64,000 nucleotides of DNA from Paraescarpia echinospica (GCA_020002185.1 CM034533.1:52657568-52721567); one strand, 5' to 3'. Numbered from the stretch's first letter, positions 34,862-46,392 are shown. Translations and numbers: made by a program. The notes: a model not told the origin generated them from the sequence alone.

Positions 34862-34883
34862 CCGTACAGTTGTGGTGGTAAAA

Positions 34884-35207
34884 AAAGGTTAGTTCTTATA
34901 TACCGGTACCAGAGTATCCAGTTCAGAACTGCTCAAAGCATTTTACTCCCAGGCAGACCTGTTCAATCAAACACCATCTCGACTTCTCTTGGAAGCATTC
35001 AGCCATTTTGCAATTACTACACAAAGACTATTCGTACAAAATATCCACTATTGTCTATACCAAGTACTCATTCATACAGCCGAGTGATGGAGCACTGTAG
35101 AGTGAACGAACTTGCCCACAGTTCAAAACAGTAGCACAGATTCGAACCTTCATTCTGTCATTTGAGAGTCCAGTGCTCTAGCAACTGCGCTGCTGCACTC
35201 CACACAG
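34884..35207 (-). mobile_element. tRNA-derived SINE, minus orientation
   Basis: Reverse-complement copy of the same SINE, tail to tail with the preceding copy at a spacer of about 22 bases. The head (box B AGATTCGAACCTTC on the plus strand) lies 43 bases from the acceptor at 35250. The antisense SINE head therefore provides the region just upstream of the acceptor. Confidence 0.83.
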
Positions 35208-35249
35208 TGTACCTGTCTCTGACTTACGGGGCGTGTCCATGGTTGCCAG

Positions 35250-35369
35250 GGTTACGACAGTGTGGAGAGCAGCGTACGGAAGGCAAGTGTCTTTTGTCTC
35301 GTATCCCTACACATGTCCGCCGGGGCCGATCGTCTCAAACCTTACCTACTCGACCTAAACGACAGCAAG
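35250..35369 (+). CDS. CLASP: CLASP exon: C-terminal TOG-like domain
   Basis: 40 codons, phase 0 in and 0 out, acceptor CATGGTTGCCAG and donor GTTAGT. It begins GYDSVESSVRKASVFCLVSL, matching GYDNSESSVRKACVFCLVAVH, and ends with LKPYLLDLNDSK, which matches LKPHLSQLTGSK. Confidence 0.98.
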
Positions 35370-35504
35370 GTTAGTCATACTCATCATTTGTGGGCATCAG
35401 TTCACTAAGACAGTGAGCTCACAAGGAAAATACATCCTTAAAAAGAATCTGTTGTTAAACTATTTTTGCAAATACAAAAAGCTGCCATTGTACCACTGAG
35501 GACC

Positions 35505-35795
35505 TTATTTCTATGACACAATGACAAAAGTGTCCCTGTTGAGGATATTTCTGTGACACACCGACAACAGTGTCCCTGTTGAGGACATTACTTCTGTGAC
35601 ACACCGACAGCAGTGTCCCTGTTGAGGACATTATTTCTGTGACACACCGACAAGTGTCCCTTTTGAGGACATTATTTCTGTGACACACCGACAAGTGTCC
35701 CTGTTGAGTACATTATTTATGTGACACACCGACAACAGTGTCCCTGTTGAGGACATTATTTCTGTGACACACCGACATATGTGTCCCTGTTGAGT
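35505..35795 (+). repeat. 40-43-bp tandem repeat, 7 copies
   Basis: The unit contains TTCTGTGACACACCGACAAC and AGTGTCCCTGTTGAGGACAT; copies of TGTCCCT are spaced 40-43 bp apart with small indels. It lies in the last CLASP intron. Confidence 0.92.
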
Positions 35796-35948
35796 TTTCA
35801 GTACACAAGGTCACTATTAAGGAGCGATATTTATTTTAAAGAGCAAAATCAGATGTCATTATGAGTTCATAACAATCTTAATGAAAAATCAAATTGAGGA
35901 GTCACTCTTAAGTCTTATAAAATGTATGTTGTGTTCTGTTTGCTGCAG

Positions 35949-36053
35949 ACGAAGCTGCTGAACCTGTACATAAAGCGTGCAATGGCGTCTCGGCGGGAAC
36001 AGGCGGCCGACAGCAATGCGGAAGAGACATCAAGCGGCTACCGTGTGGGGTAG
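35949..36053 (+). CDS. CLASP: CLASP last coding exon and stop
   Basis: The acceptor is GTTTGCTGCAG; phase 0 in. It reads TKLLNLYIKRAMASRREQAA, then DSNAEETSSGYRVG and TAG at 36051-36053. KLLNLYIKRAQ is the conserved end of the CLASP C-terminal domain; the tail after it varies between animals. Confidence 0.97.
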   Translation, partial: TKLLNLYIKRAMASRREQAADSNAEETSSGYRVG

Positions 36054-36710
36054 ACAAGGGGCACCCCAGTGCAGGGGTGGTTACATCAGTACAGCAGTGT
36101 GGTGCCAACAAAGAATCAGCTTGCCTCTACAGAGTGACAACTTGTGTGACTGTCAATTACACATGTCTCCTGTGTGTATGTCAGACATCCTGGCACTTGG
36201 ACATGTTTTGTGCAGGGCCATCGTTGTTAGACTATTCTTGCCTAATATTACTCTCATCTAACTTTACATTTGCCTGATCTTATTTCTGCATAATCTTTTG
36301 CCCCGTTTAACCCAGTTTGTTCCACATATTCTCAGATTAATTGATTTTCAGTGATACGTTACTTGGAGGCACCCGTTCTGTAAGGGGTGTTAACATTTGT
36401 ATCATGCACTGTAACACTGCTGTAACGGACTGTAACAGAGAGCTGGACAAGGAGTCCCACTGCGCAGGTTTGCTGCATGGTCACTTTGTAGGCTCACATG
36501 TTATGTGTAAAGTGTAGAATATAAATTATCGAATGCTCGAGGAGCGACGGATTATGGAAATTAACTAAGGGTGTGCGCGGCATCATAGCAGAAAGGGGAA
36601 AGTCGTAGCGACTGCGTAGGTTCGTGTCTGGAGGTTAGATGTCAGTCATTGGATGTACATTTGTAGCTAGAGAGACACCATCTTGGTAAGGAATGTGAAC
36701 CTCAGTGTTG

Positions 36711-36768
36711 TTGTCTCCCTGTGGGAGATATTGTGGTTTTGTCTCCCTGTGGGAGATATTGTGGTTTC
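36711..36768 (+). repeat. Two tandem 28-bp repeats, each with a perfect 6-bp stem-loop
   Basis: TTGTCTCCCTGTGGGAGATA, then TTGTGGTT, is present twice at a 28-base interval. TCTCCC-TGT-GGGAGA folds into a 6-bp hairpin with a 3-nt loop at 36714-36728 and 36742-36756. It lies in the predicted CLASP 3' UTR. Confidence 0.85.
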
Positions 36769-37795
36769 ATTAGCATCAATCATGCTTTCATTGGAATGGT
36801 CTAGCTAGCTGTCAGTGGTGACAAGAAAGTAGTCAGTGGTGACAAGAAAGAAGATCGTTGCCAGTTGTGATGAGAAAGTAGGTCGTTGCCATTGGTGATG
36901 AGAAACTAGGTCATTGCCAGTGATTATGAGAAAGTAGTTCGTTACCAACAGTGTCAATGTTTGCCAATCATGAACTCGTTGTGTTGTACACAAGTCGGTT
37001 ATCCGAGCCACTGCTGCATAGCTTACTATCGCCATGGAAACAGATTTGATTGCCAAGCATGTATTTGCAGTGCAGATTTTGTGTACGTGTGTCTGTCGGG
37101 TTTGGTTGCTATACCAATTGCGCACTAACCACGGAAGTCACTGCCGCCGGTGTCTATATTTTGTTAGGTAGAGAAATGTACAGAAAAAAGAATGGCTGCA
37201 CGCTGAAAATAAATGCCAGAAACGTACAACTGTAAAGATATTTTCTTGTGGTGATTGGAGATTTCCAATCGCCGTCCGTCTCAGAAGTTCTGGTGCATCA
37301 CTTAATTTTGTGGGTGTAGCGGCACTCTGCAGCGCAGAAAACTAGCTGGTTGTCTGTCGTATGCGAGTTGTGTAGTGTGAAATGTTTTGTTGTCGCCACT
37401 TTTCAAACTGCTGCATGCTTCCCTATCAACGTGTCCCTGTGTTTCCGTGGTCGATGACTTGTGTTGCGTGCATGTTGTGAGAGTTGACTCTAGTTAGGCG
37501 TACCAGTGTATCGATATCTTGATCGTCGGCTGTAGTGTTATTATTACAGACGTGTTTGTGCTATAAGATATGTCTAATGACTTGTTTTTGTAAATCTCAA
37601 AATTTACTAATAATGGTTGGACGGTTTTCATATGCGAAGTTAGAATATGTCATGTGTTTACTGTGATTCATTATGTTGCTGCATTGTCGTGATTCCATTA
37701 TGTATGCAAGGCGCATCCATTTTCTTTGCTGAAGTCATTATTATGATCATATGCAATTTCAAGTGGATTTGTAACAATTTGGCTTAATAAAAATT

Positions 37796-37801
37796 GTCTT
37801 A
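37796..37801 (+). terminator. CLASP: Candidate distal poly(A) signal
   Basis: Canonical AATAAA in GGCTTAATAAAAATTG. A proximal AATAAA lies at 37208-37213. Which one is used cannot be told from sequence. Confidence 0.5.
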
Positions 37802-37820
37802 GATATAAGTTAATTTTTCT

Positions 37821-38326
37821 TGGCATTGTTTCCACCCACTTGCAATAGTCATAATACACATATATTACAATATTGAATAGCAATATTTAAACTTACATTG
37901 GAGCTATAGACTATCTTTATTGTTGATCCACGAAAGTCTTGAATTTGATTGTTTTCTTTGAGTACCCTCGAATGTTCTTGAATTTCACTGGATGTTCTTG
38001 AAACAGATATTCAAGAACATTCAAGCAAATTAATGACGACTTGTTGAACCCATTTTATTGTAAATATCGGTGATTAAAATTTCGAACAATTTTGCAAAAA
38101 ACAACATGGTGGAAAATGAAAATGGCACTAAAATGATTCAGTAGATGACGCCATGTGAAATAACAACACACACAATCGCTAGATGTCGCCATGTGAATGC
38201 GTGAACCAATCAGGTGCTCTCTTTCTCCGCGTGTCTGGTCACAAGCTGGCGTCCATGACATTTATGATTGATAATCGCAAAGTCGTTTGTTATAGTCCAG
38301 TGGCAGAACCCCATATTTTCCCAAAA
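37821..38326. other. Intergenic, no recognised gene
   Basis: AT-rich sequence. A short inverted repeat, GATGTTCTTGAA with TTCAAGAACATT, lies near 37990-38020. I recognised nothing else. Confidence 0.5.
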
Positions 38327-40415
38327 CCTTGTCATGTCTCCCTAAAACAACTTCTTTGCATTTTTGATTAATCCATGTCATCTAGTAACAAAATCCACTG
38401 GGTGTAGACTTCACACCCGCTTGCCTTCGTCAGAATCAAAGATGGCCACCGAAATGCTAGAAAGACAACTTCTGAAGGAATTGACATAGGAAAGAGATCT
38501 TGGGGTCTAGACATAGGTTTTTAATCCTTTGGCCGAAGGTCCAAGGGACTATTGCCATCACTCTGCGTCCGCCATCTGCCGTCCGCCGTTAGCTGCAGTA
38601 TCTCAGAAACCGTTCAGCAACTTTTTCTCAAATTTTGCATAGACATCTTAGGGCACTGCCACTATGCACAAGCAATCTGTATTTGATTGAATCATTTTAA
38701 GGGCTCTCTAGGGCCTCCAAGGACCCCAAAACTGGTAAAAATGTAATATTTGGCCTATTTTTTCAAAAACTGTTCAGCAACTTTTTAGTCCTTTGTCCGA
38801 AGGTCCAAGGGACTATTGCCATCACTCTGCGTCCGCCGTTAGCTGCCGTATCTCAGAAACCGTTCAGCAACTTTTTCTCTAATTTTGCATAGACATATCT
38901 TGGGGCACTGCCACTATGCTCGATAAATCTGTATTTGATTGAATAATTTTAAGGGCTCCCTAGAACCTCCAAGGACCCCAAAACTGGTAAAAATGTAACA
39001 TTTGGCCTATTTTTTCAAAAACTGTTCAGCAACTTTTTTTATAATTTTGCATAGATGTATCTTAGGGTGCTGCCACTATATACAAGAAATCTGTATTTGA
39101 TTGAATCATTCTAAGGGCTCCCTAGGGCCTCCAAGGACCCCAAAACTGGTAAAAATGTAACATTTGGCCTATTTTTTCAAAAACTGTTCAGCAACTTTTT
39201 AGTCTTTTGTCCGAAGGCCCAAGGACTATTGCCATCACTCTGCGTCTGCCGTCCGCCGTTAGCTGCCGTATCTCAGAAACCGTTCAGCAACTTTTTCTCT
39301 AATGTTGCATATACATCTTGGGGCACTGCCACTATGCACGAGAAATCTGTATTTGATTGAATCATTTTAAGGGCTCCCTAGGGCCTCCAAGGACCCCAAA
39401 ACTGGTAAAAATGTAATATTTGGGCTATTTTTTCAAAAACTGTTCGGCAACTTTTTTTCTAATTTTGCATAGATGTATCTTAGGTTGTTGCCACTATATA
39501 CAAGAAATCTGTATTTGATTGAATCATTTTAAGGGCACCTAAGGGGCCCCCAAAGTGCAAAAGGTTTACATTATCTAGTGATGTGGTTTTGAGAAGGGCC
39601 CTTGAGACCAGACCCAACATTAGATGTTGTGTATTGTTCCACAAAATCAACAGCTGTGACTAATCTCTACAGCCCAGTCCATTGAGACCTTGACTAATCT
39701 TTAATTGGTCACAGCACCCAGGCCGAGTAGACACACTTGACCCCTGTTAGACTGAACAGTTGCCTAACACTTTTAAACTGTATCTGCAAAACTATTGATT
39801 TTCTATAATTGCAAGTTGTGTTTATTTTGATGTTCATTTAATTATTATGAAATGGTGTGACTGTGGTGTCTTGTCTCCTGTTAGACTGAACAGTTGCCTA
39901 ACACTTTTAAACTGTATCTTCAAAACTATTGATTTTCTATAATTGCAAGTTGTGTTTATTTTGATGTTCATTTAATTATAATAAAATGGTGTGACTGTGG
40001 TGTCTATTGGTTAAAGATGTATTGTCTGTAGAAACCTGTATGTGACAAACATAGAAAATTTATATTCTGTCACCTGTAGGTGACAAACATAGAAAATTAA
40101 TATTCTGGACAACTATAGAGTGAAATATCCTACACTTTATTGATATCAAATGCATTCTACTGTTCTGTTTACGCTTGCCATGCCTTGTGTAGACATGGTA
40201 CTGTCTAAATCAGTTGTATTAATATAGACTAATAATTACAGATTCACAATATAGTTGACACCTGAAACAACCAAATGTCAACCATTAGAAGAGTTGACAT
40301 AGTTAAGGCACAATAAAGCCTTTTGTGTCAAGACAAATACAATTCAACCAATACCCCTATCTGAACACTGCCTGTTCTTCACCTATTACATTCGCTTTGT
40401 TTAGGTATGTGGTCC

Positions 40416-41257
40416 TTTTTATAGAAAATTTTAGTTTCTTTCTGTACCTGTCTATGTATGATAACCATTTGTCCGCCCTGCTCACAATAAACATCACATG
40501 AATGATAAAAGGAAGATCACTACCACTTAACTTGTGGATTATTATTATTATAAAACTGCTCTGCTACTGCTTGGTGGACAGTTAATTAGTGGATCAAGTT
40601 CAAATACATCAGCACGTTTTTCACACCTGCATGGTAGTTTAGGCTCAGTAGTGTGCTGGCAGCTATTAAACCTATAGGCTTGTGTGAAAAGGATAGTTGG
40701 CAGAAGAACTAACTTCAAAGCACCATTGCATCCATTTAGCCAGGCAGCAGTCACACTGTCCCAGTGTCTGCTGCTATGTTTATATAATAATTATATAGGC
40801 TTAATGATCCCAATACACCATTCTGTTGGCACAATGTCAGATGATGGAACTAGGTTAAACATCTTAACAGTAACTATAATTAGTTCTGTGGAGCTGTTTT
40901 TTTCAGTGAACAGTAAACATGTAAACATTTTACTTCCATCATAACCCTTAATGATATGTAACTATGATTCACCAAAAAACATTTGATTAATAATTACCTA
41001 CAGGGTTGTTCGATTTATGCCGGGCAGAAACTGTTTCTGCCCGGCAGAAACAGCAACAATAGGAAATACATGCCATTGATAGGCAAACGTGTTCTTTTTA
41101 TAGAAAATTTCAGTTTCTGTACCTGTCTACGTATGATAACCATTTGTCCGCCCTGCTCACAATAAACATCACATGAATGTTAAAAGGAAGATCACTGCCA
41201 CTTAACTTGTGGATTATTATTATTATAAAACTGCTCTGCTACTGCTTGGTGGACAGT
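40416..41257. mobile_element. Short element with about 165-bp terminal direct repeats (TRIM-like?)
   Basis: Near-identical direct repeats at 40416-40582 and 41095-41257 begin TTTTTATAGAAAATTT and end GCTTGGTGGACAGT, and each includes CACAATAAACATCACATGAA. They flank about 510 bases that contain a perfect palindrome at 41018-41046. The repeats lack TG...CA ends, so a segmental duplication is equally possible. Confidence 0.35.
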
Positions 41258-43427
41258 AAGTTGCAACTGTCTTTGAGTTTGTTTACATTTTGACAAACTA
41301 CTATTATATAGCACTAATTTTTGAATGAATCACATTTTGAGAATGCATGTCATTGTTTGCGGTGTAACTTTTGTATGCTTCATTTTCTGCTGCTACAAGT
41401 TGCATTCATCTGAAAGATTATTAAATTACCTATCCAATGATAATACATATGTTGTGGTGTTGGATATATAGCTTTGGTATATTGTACACGAGGGTTGTGA
41501 TAGGAAACTATTGGACATTGCGACAGTGCAGAGAGACAGTACGAGATGTGTCACTCAGTATACGAAGTGTGACTTTCAGATACTTCATTTTGTAGTGCTA
41601 TGGATTATGATGGGCCTCTCCATTAGCTCCCTATATATTTGTAAGTTAGGTGAGTAACACCTTCGAAGTTCTGACAGCAGGACACCGCCTTCGGTGAAGT
41701 CGAAACAAAAGTTTTACAAAGGCTTCAATTTCAAACGGTCTATCACCGTCCAGCTGACCCATTTTTATTTTTTTCAAAAACTTCAGTAATTTTTCTTGCA
41801 TTTTTTATAGACATTTCATGTGGTAGTGCCACTATACACAATAAATCTGTATTTGATTGATTCATTCTAAGGGCACCAAAGGTCCCCTAAAATGCTAAAT
41901 TTGCTAACTAAAATTAATTGTCTAACTCAGAGTAGCTATATTTATAATTTGTTGTGTATTACACCCAGCTGTGGAGCTAAGATTCTCTGCCTGCTATTGT
42001 TTGATGGAAACTGTGACTAATCTGTAATTGGTCACTGGCAGAAGCTTGTGTCAACAGACAGCATTAAGCCACTAGACCCCTGTTAAACTGGACAGTTGCC
42101 TGTAGCCTGTAGGTTTTAAACTGTGTCAAACAGTGAGTCTACCTTTTGGCTTTGCTCTCAAATAATCTGTCCTCTTAGTTTTACACATAAAGACATAATC
42201 TGGCATAACTTGATAAGTCTTTATAGCAGCACATTTGTACTTCCAGTGTATCATTGCAACATAACATACATATTACCTACTGTGTGCCAAATTTGAATGT
42301 TGTGCATGTAATATTTCCATGCAATCCATTTGCATATATAATTTCAACAGCCGTTTTCTTCATTTTCACTTTTTGACCCCTACTATGTTCAATGCTCCAT
42401 AACTTTGCCAATTTTTGTAGCAGTCATATAATTTTTGAAACCGTGTAAAGTACCGATTCCGACTTATCACTCATTTGGTCAGCTGGGGTCACATATAGAC
42501 GTATTAGTCCAAAGGACTTCAGGGCCACTTGGCCCATTTTTTTCTAATTTTGCTTAGATGAATCTTAGGGTGCTGCCACTATATACAAGAAATCTGTATT
42601 TGATTGAATCATTCTAAGGGGCCCCCAAAGTGCAAAAGTTTTACATTATCTAGTGATGTGGTTTTGGGAAGGGCCCTTGAGACCACCCCCAACAGTAGAT
42701 TTTGTTTAATGTGCCACAAAGTCAACACCATGACTAAATTCTGCAGCTTAGTGCTACTGTTCCATTGAGACCTTGACTAATTTTTAATTGGTCACAGCGC
42801 CCAGGCAGAGTAGACACCCTCCAACAGTAGATTTTGTTTAATGTGCCACAAAGTCAACAGTATGACTAAACTCTGCAGCCTAGTGCTACTGTTCCATTGA
42901 GACCTTGACTAATCTTTAATTGGTCACAGAGCCCAGGCAGAGTAGACACATTTGACCCCTGTTAGACTGAACAGTTGCCTAACACTTTTTATCTTCAAAA
43001 CTATTGATTTTCTATAATTGCAAGTTGTGTTTATTTTGATGTTCATTTAATTATTATAAAATGGTGTGACTGTGGTGTCTATTGGTTAAAGATGTATTGT
43101 CTGTAGAAACCTGTAGGTGACAAACATAGAAAATTAATATTCTGTCACCTGTAGGTGACAAACATAGACAATTAATATTCTGGACAACTATAGAGTGAAA
43201 TATCCTACACTTTATTGATATCAAATGCATTCTACTGTTCTGTTTACGCTTGCCGTGCCTTGTGTAGACATGGTACTGTGTAAATCAATTGTATCAATAT
43301 AGACTAATAATTACAGATTCACAATAATAGTTGACACCTGAAACAACCAAATGTCAACCATTAGAAGAGTTGACATAGTTCCGCTATACATAAGCAAGAA
43401 ATCTGTATTTGATTGAATCATTCTAGT

Positions 43428-43813
43428 GTCATCAGCATATAGTAGAACATACATTTTCTACATCATCATCCCTAAGGTTGTAGTAAATTTCACCAGCTGC
43501 CATGTCAAGTCCGTTATAATTGTGACTAACAGTGTTCAAAATGATTCAGGTAAATAGCAAATAACAAAGGACACAAGTTTTCTCCTTGCCATACCTCTAC
43601 ACATGAGAAGAAGGCTGACACAGCCTGGCCCTGATTTATACATGATTTAGCATTTTTGTACATGTTGTATACAACTTTCATCACATTACCATTAATACCG
43701 GATGAAATTATCTTAGACCACAGGGAGGACCGGTCTACTAAATCAAATGCTTTCTTATAATCGATGAAGGCACAATAAAGCCTTTTGTGTCGAGACAAAT
43801 ACAATTCAACCAA
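43428..43813 (-). pseudogene. Non-LTR reverse transcriptase fragment (motifs A to C)
   Basis: Minus-strand reading gives YCAFIDYKKAFDLVDRSSLW (motif A), VEVWQGENLCPLLFAIYLNH (motif B) and, after frame disruption, LLYADDT at 43428-43439 (motif C). It is the counterpart of 13232-13620. A third, shorter piece of the 5' part lies at about 40303-40345. Confidence 0.8.
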
Positions 43814-44697
43814 TACCCCTATCTGAACACTGCCTTTTCTTCACCTATTACATTCACTTTGTTTAGGTCAGTCTGGTGTTCTGAACAATCACTAAGGATT
43901 AATGAACACTTGTGCAGAATGTCACCCACTTGGCAGGTTTAATTGATCTATTCAGCAATGAGGACACTGCTTAGGCCTCACTCTGGACACTGTCACTCAC
44001 AGTGTTGTGTATTGTCTTAGTTGGTGCATTGAGCTAATCTACTGGACCATGAATCAGTGGTGGCTCTGGTCGTGTATTACACCCAGCTGTGGAGCTAAGA
44101 TTCTCTGCCTGCTATTGTTTGATGGAAACTGTGACTAATGTGTAATTGGTCACTGGCAGTAGCTTGTGTCAACAGACAGCATTAAGCCACTAGACCCCTG
44201 TTAAACTGGACAGTTGCCTGTAGGTTTTAAACTGTGTCAAACAGTGAGTCTACCTTTTGCTCTCGAATAATCTGTCCTCTTAGTTTTACACATAAAGACA
44301 TAATCTGGCATAACTTGATAAGTCTTTGTAGCAGCAAATTTGTACTTCCAGTGTATCATTGCAACATAACATACATATTACCTACAGTGTGCCACATTTG
44401 AATGTTGTGCATGTAATATTTCCATGCAATCCATTTGCATATATAATATAAAACTTCAACAGCCGTTTTCTTCATTTTCACTTTTTGATCCCTACTATGT
44501 TCAATGCTCCATAACTTTGCCAATTTTTGTAGCAGTCATAATTTTTGAAACCATGTAAAGCACCCTACCAAACCTTTACAAGGATGTAAGAAAACAATGT
44601 TACAATTTTTCCGACTTATCACTCATTTGGTCAGCCGGGGTCACATTTAGACGTATTAGTCCAAAGGACTTCAGGGCCACTTGGCCCATTTTTGGGG

Positions 44698-46180
44698 GCA
44701 AGGAATCTATTGCTGAGGTTTTCATCAAGATTGGTTGAGTTGTTATTGCAGAAAAATCCAATACGGCTGCCAAAATGACTGCCGAAACGCCAAAAACTCC
44801 TTAAAATTCTTATAACTTTAGAAGTATATGAGATTGAGTGATAGTATCAAAATCATGTTTTTTAGTATGCTATGTTCATTGTGGTATGTTTGGTGATGCT
44901 TAGAAGATAAGGTCATGTCAAATTGGTTGAAATCAAGGTCATTTAAGGTCCTGAAACCCTTAAAATGTTTTAGAATTTAGCGTTAGAGGTGAATCAAATT
45001 AAAGCCTCTTTTATGGCGGTTTTGATGATGACGAATCCAAATATCCACATCATCTGTACTCCTGAGGGTAAAAGCCACATGCTAAAACAAAGGTCACGGT
45101 CATTTGGCCTCATAGAATCTTTATAATGTCATAGCTAGACCATTAATAGGTCAAACTGTGTGATCTCTGACTCAGTATGCTGCACTTGTCACAATCTCGT
45201 CACCTTGTTGCATTCCATGTATCTTAGTTACTATGATAAACACGACCTGCAAAATAATGTATGCGCAGTATAGCCTACTCTGCACTTGAGTCATTATACT
45301 CTTAGAACATCAATTCCAGTCTGAGGCATAAGAATGTCCATAAAAGTTATATTTCACAATACACCAAATGTCTTTTTATTGCGCAGTGTAAATATGTATC
45401 TTATAGTATAGGCGCGTGCAATAATGAATGTGACATTTCTTCAAATATATGTTTTCACAAGAGGTAATCTTGTACGCCTGGTAGGCCAAAACAGGCTGTC
45501 TGAGTTGACAGGCTTCTTTGAATGCGCATCTGTAAGCGCATGATTTACGAGGCATCCATATTAAAATAATATGTTTCCGTTAGTTTAGTGTATAAGCTAT
45601 AGTTGATTATTGCTAGATTTTGTAATTTAAAAAAGGATATCACGCACTTTAGATTTGTTCGTGACTATTTTCAATACCGTTACCCACAAGTTTGCATTGA
45701 CAAAGCTCAAGCAACAACTCTTTTTTCATTCGATTGGCGAGAACAAAGTGTTGGACCAGGAGGCCATCTACGCCAAAGTCAGGTCTTCTAGTCAGCAACA
45801 GAGATTTCGCCTTACCGCAAGTACTCTCAACCGAGCTGGCAGCCTACCCACCCTCCGTGTTCCATCAAGATGGGAGCATGAGAGTGGCGACCGACAAATT
45901 AATGCTCTAGAAAAACCTTTCTGTGGAAGTCACATTGAAGGCTTGGGGCTCTCCGACAGTTGTTGTCACACGCTTCCATCTGGACAATTGATTGGCCTGC
46001 AAACTCAGTCCAGACGTTTGTTCAAGGCTTCAGTTGGCCTCCAAACTCTTTGAACGCGACGTACACCTGGCGTTTCATGGGTACCTGGACTAACTCAACC
46101 AAGACCAGCACCCGAGCTGCAATAAGAACTCAACCAATATTGATTAAAACCTCATAAATATATATTCGTTGTCCCCAAAG
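44698..46180. other. Interior of the 8-kb structure, no recognised gene
   Basis: AT-rich sequence. The ORF at 45655-46053 (132 codons) has no domain that I recognise and may be a remnant of the element's own gene. Confidence 0.4.
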
Positions 46181-46392
46181 AGCTATGTCTAGATCCAAGA
46201 TCACCTTCCTAAGTCAATTCGTTCAACAGTTATGTCATTACTAACATTCTTATTCAGGTAATCTTGTCGGCCATCTTGGTTTCTGAAAAAGGCAAGCGGG
46301 TGTGAAGTCCACATCCAGTGGAATTTACTACTAGATGACATGGACAAATCAAAAATGCAAAGAAATGCTTTTAGGGAGACATGACAAGGTCT

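Larger units (their letters stand above)
2355..36053 (+). other. CLASP: CLASP gene, 3' half (gene model, 21 exons plus one possible cassette exon)
   Basis: The gene encodes a CLIP-associating protein, which binds microtubule plus ends and the lattice through TOG domains, is recruited by EB1 through SxIP motifs, and suppresses catastrophe. Exons: 2355-2510, 4629-4703, 5079-5143, 5733-5840, 9385-9488, 11318-11381, 11955-12118, 15133-15211, 18383-18526, 20098-20184, 21117-21247, 21597-21731, 22263-22362, 23526-23598, 28857-28917, 29663-29789, 30414-30542, 31313-31450, 33917-33985, 35250-35369, 35949-36053. Every intron is GT-AG and every phase joins without a stop, giving 744 residues to a TAG stop. 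Vertebrate CLASP1 is about 1,500 residues, so roughly the N-terminal half lies upstream of the window. Recognition rests on motifs such as SSRDTSPVR, DPHGK, TVDQTQ-like and ITWTTEPKS, HFKTILLLLLETLGD and KLLNLYIKRA. Confidence 0.96.
36054..37820 (+). other. CLASP: CLASP 3' untranslated region (predicted)
   Basis: There is no coding similarity downstream of the stop. AATAAA occurs at 37208-37213 and at 37796-37801, so ends near 37.23 kb or 37.82 kb are possible. The region includes the twin stem-loops at 36714-36756 and an imperfect 27-30-bp repeat (CAGTGGTGACAAGAAAG, GTTGCCAGTTGTGATGAGAA) at about 36811-36945. Extent is inferred, not demonstrated. Confidence 0.6.
38519..44697 (+). mobile_element. 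Cluster of family A repeat copies
   Basis: Left-end sequence (AGTCCTTTGGCCGAAGGTCC and variants) occurs at 38519, 38783 and 39198 in direct orientation. Right-end sequence (AGTCCAAAGGACTTCAGGGC) occurs near 42503 and 44658, so at least two copies are joined or nested. Internal blocks (CAGCAACTTTTT, GAAATCTGTATTTGATTGAA, CAAAACTGGTAAAAATGTAA) recur about every 160 bases. A segment containing ATTGATTTTCTATAATTGCA is duplicated in tandem around 39760-40000. Confidence 0.75.
38327..46392. mobile_element. 8-kb structure bounded by about 190-bp inverted repeats
   Basis: The left arm is 38327-38516 (starts CCTTGTCATGTCTCCCTAAA; contains CACTGGGTGTAGACTTCACA and GGCAAGCGGG on the opposite strand). 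Its diverged reverse complement is about 46181-46392 (ends TTTTAGGGAGACATGACAAG). The body is largely filled by family A repeats (38519-44697). This looks like a large terminal-inverted-repeat transposon, or a smaller one with later insertions. No transposase was recognised inside, and no target duplication is clear. Confidence 0.6.

Noticed and set aside
45655..46053. 132-codon ORF as a host gene
   Set aside because: It lies inside the inverted-repeat-bounded structure, has no recognised domain and lacks clear splice or promoter context.
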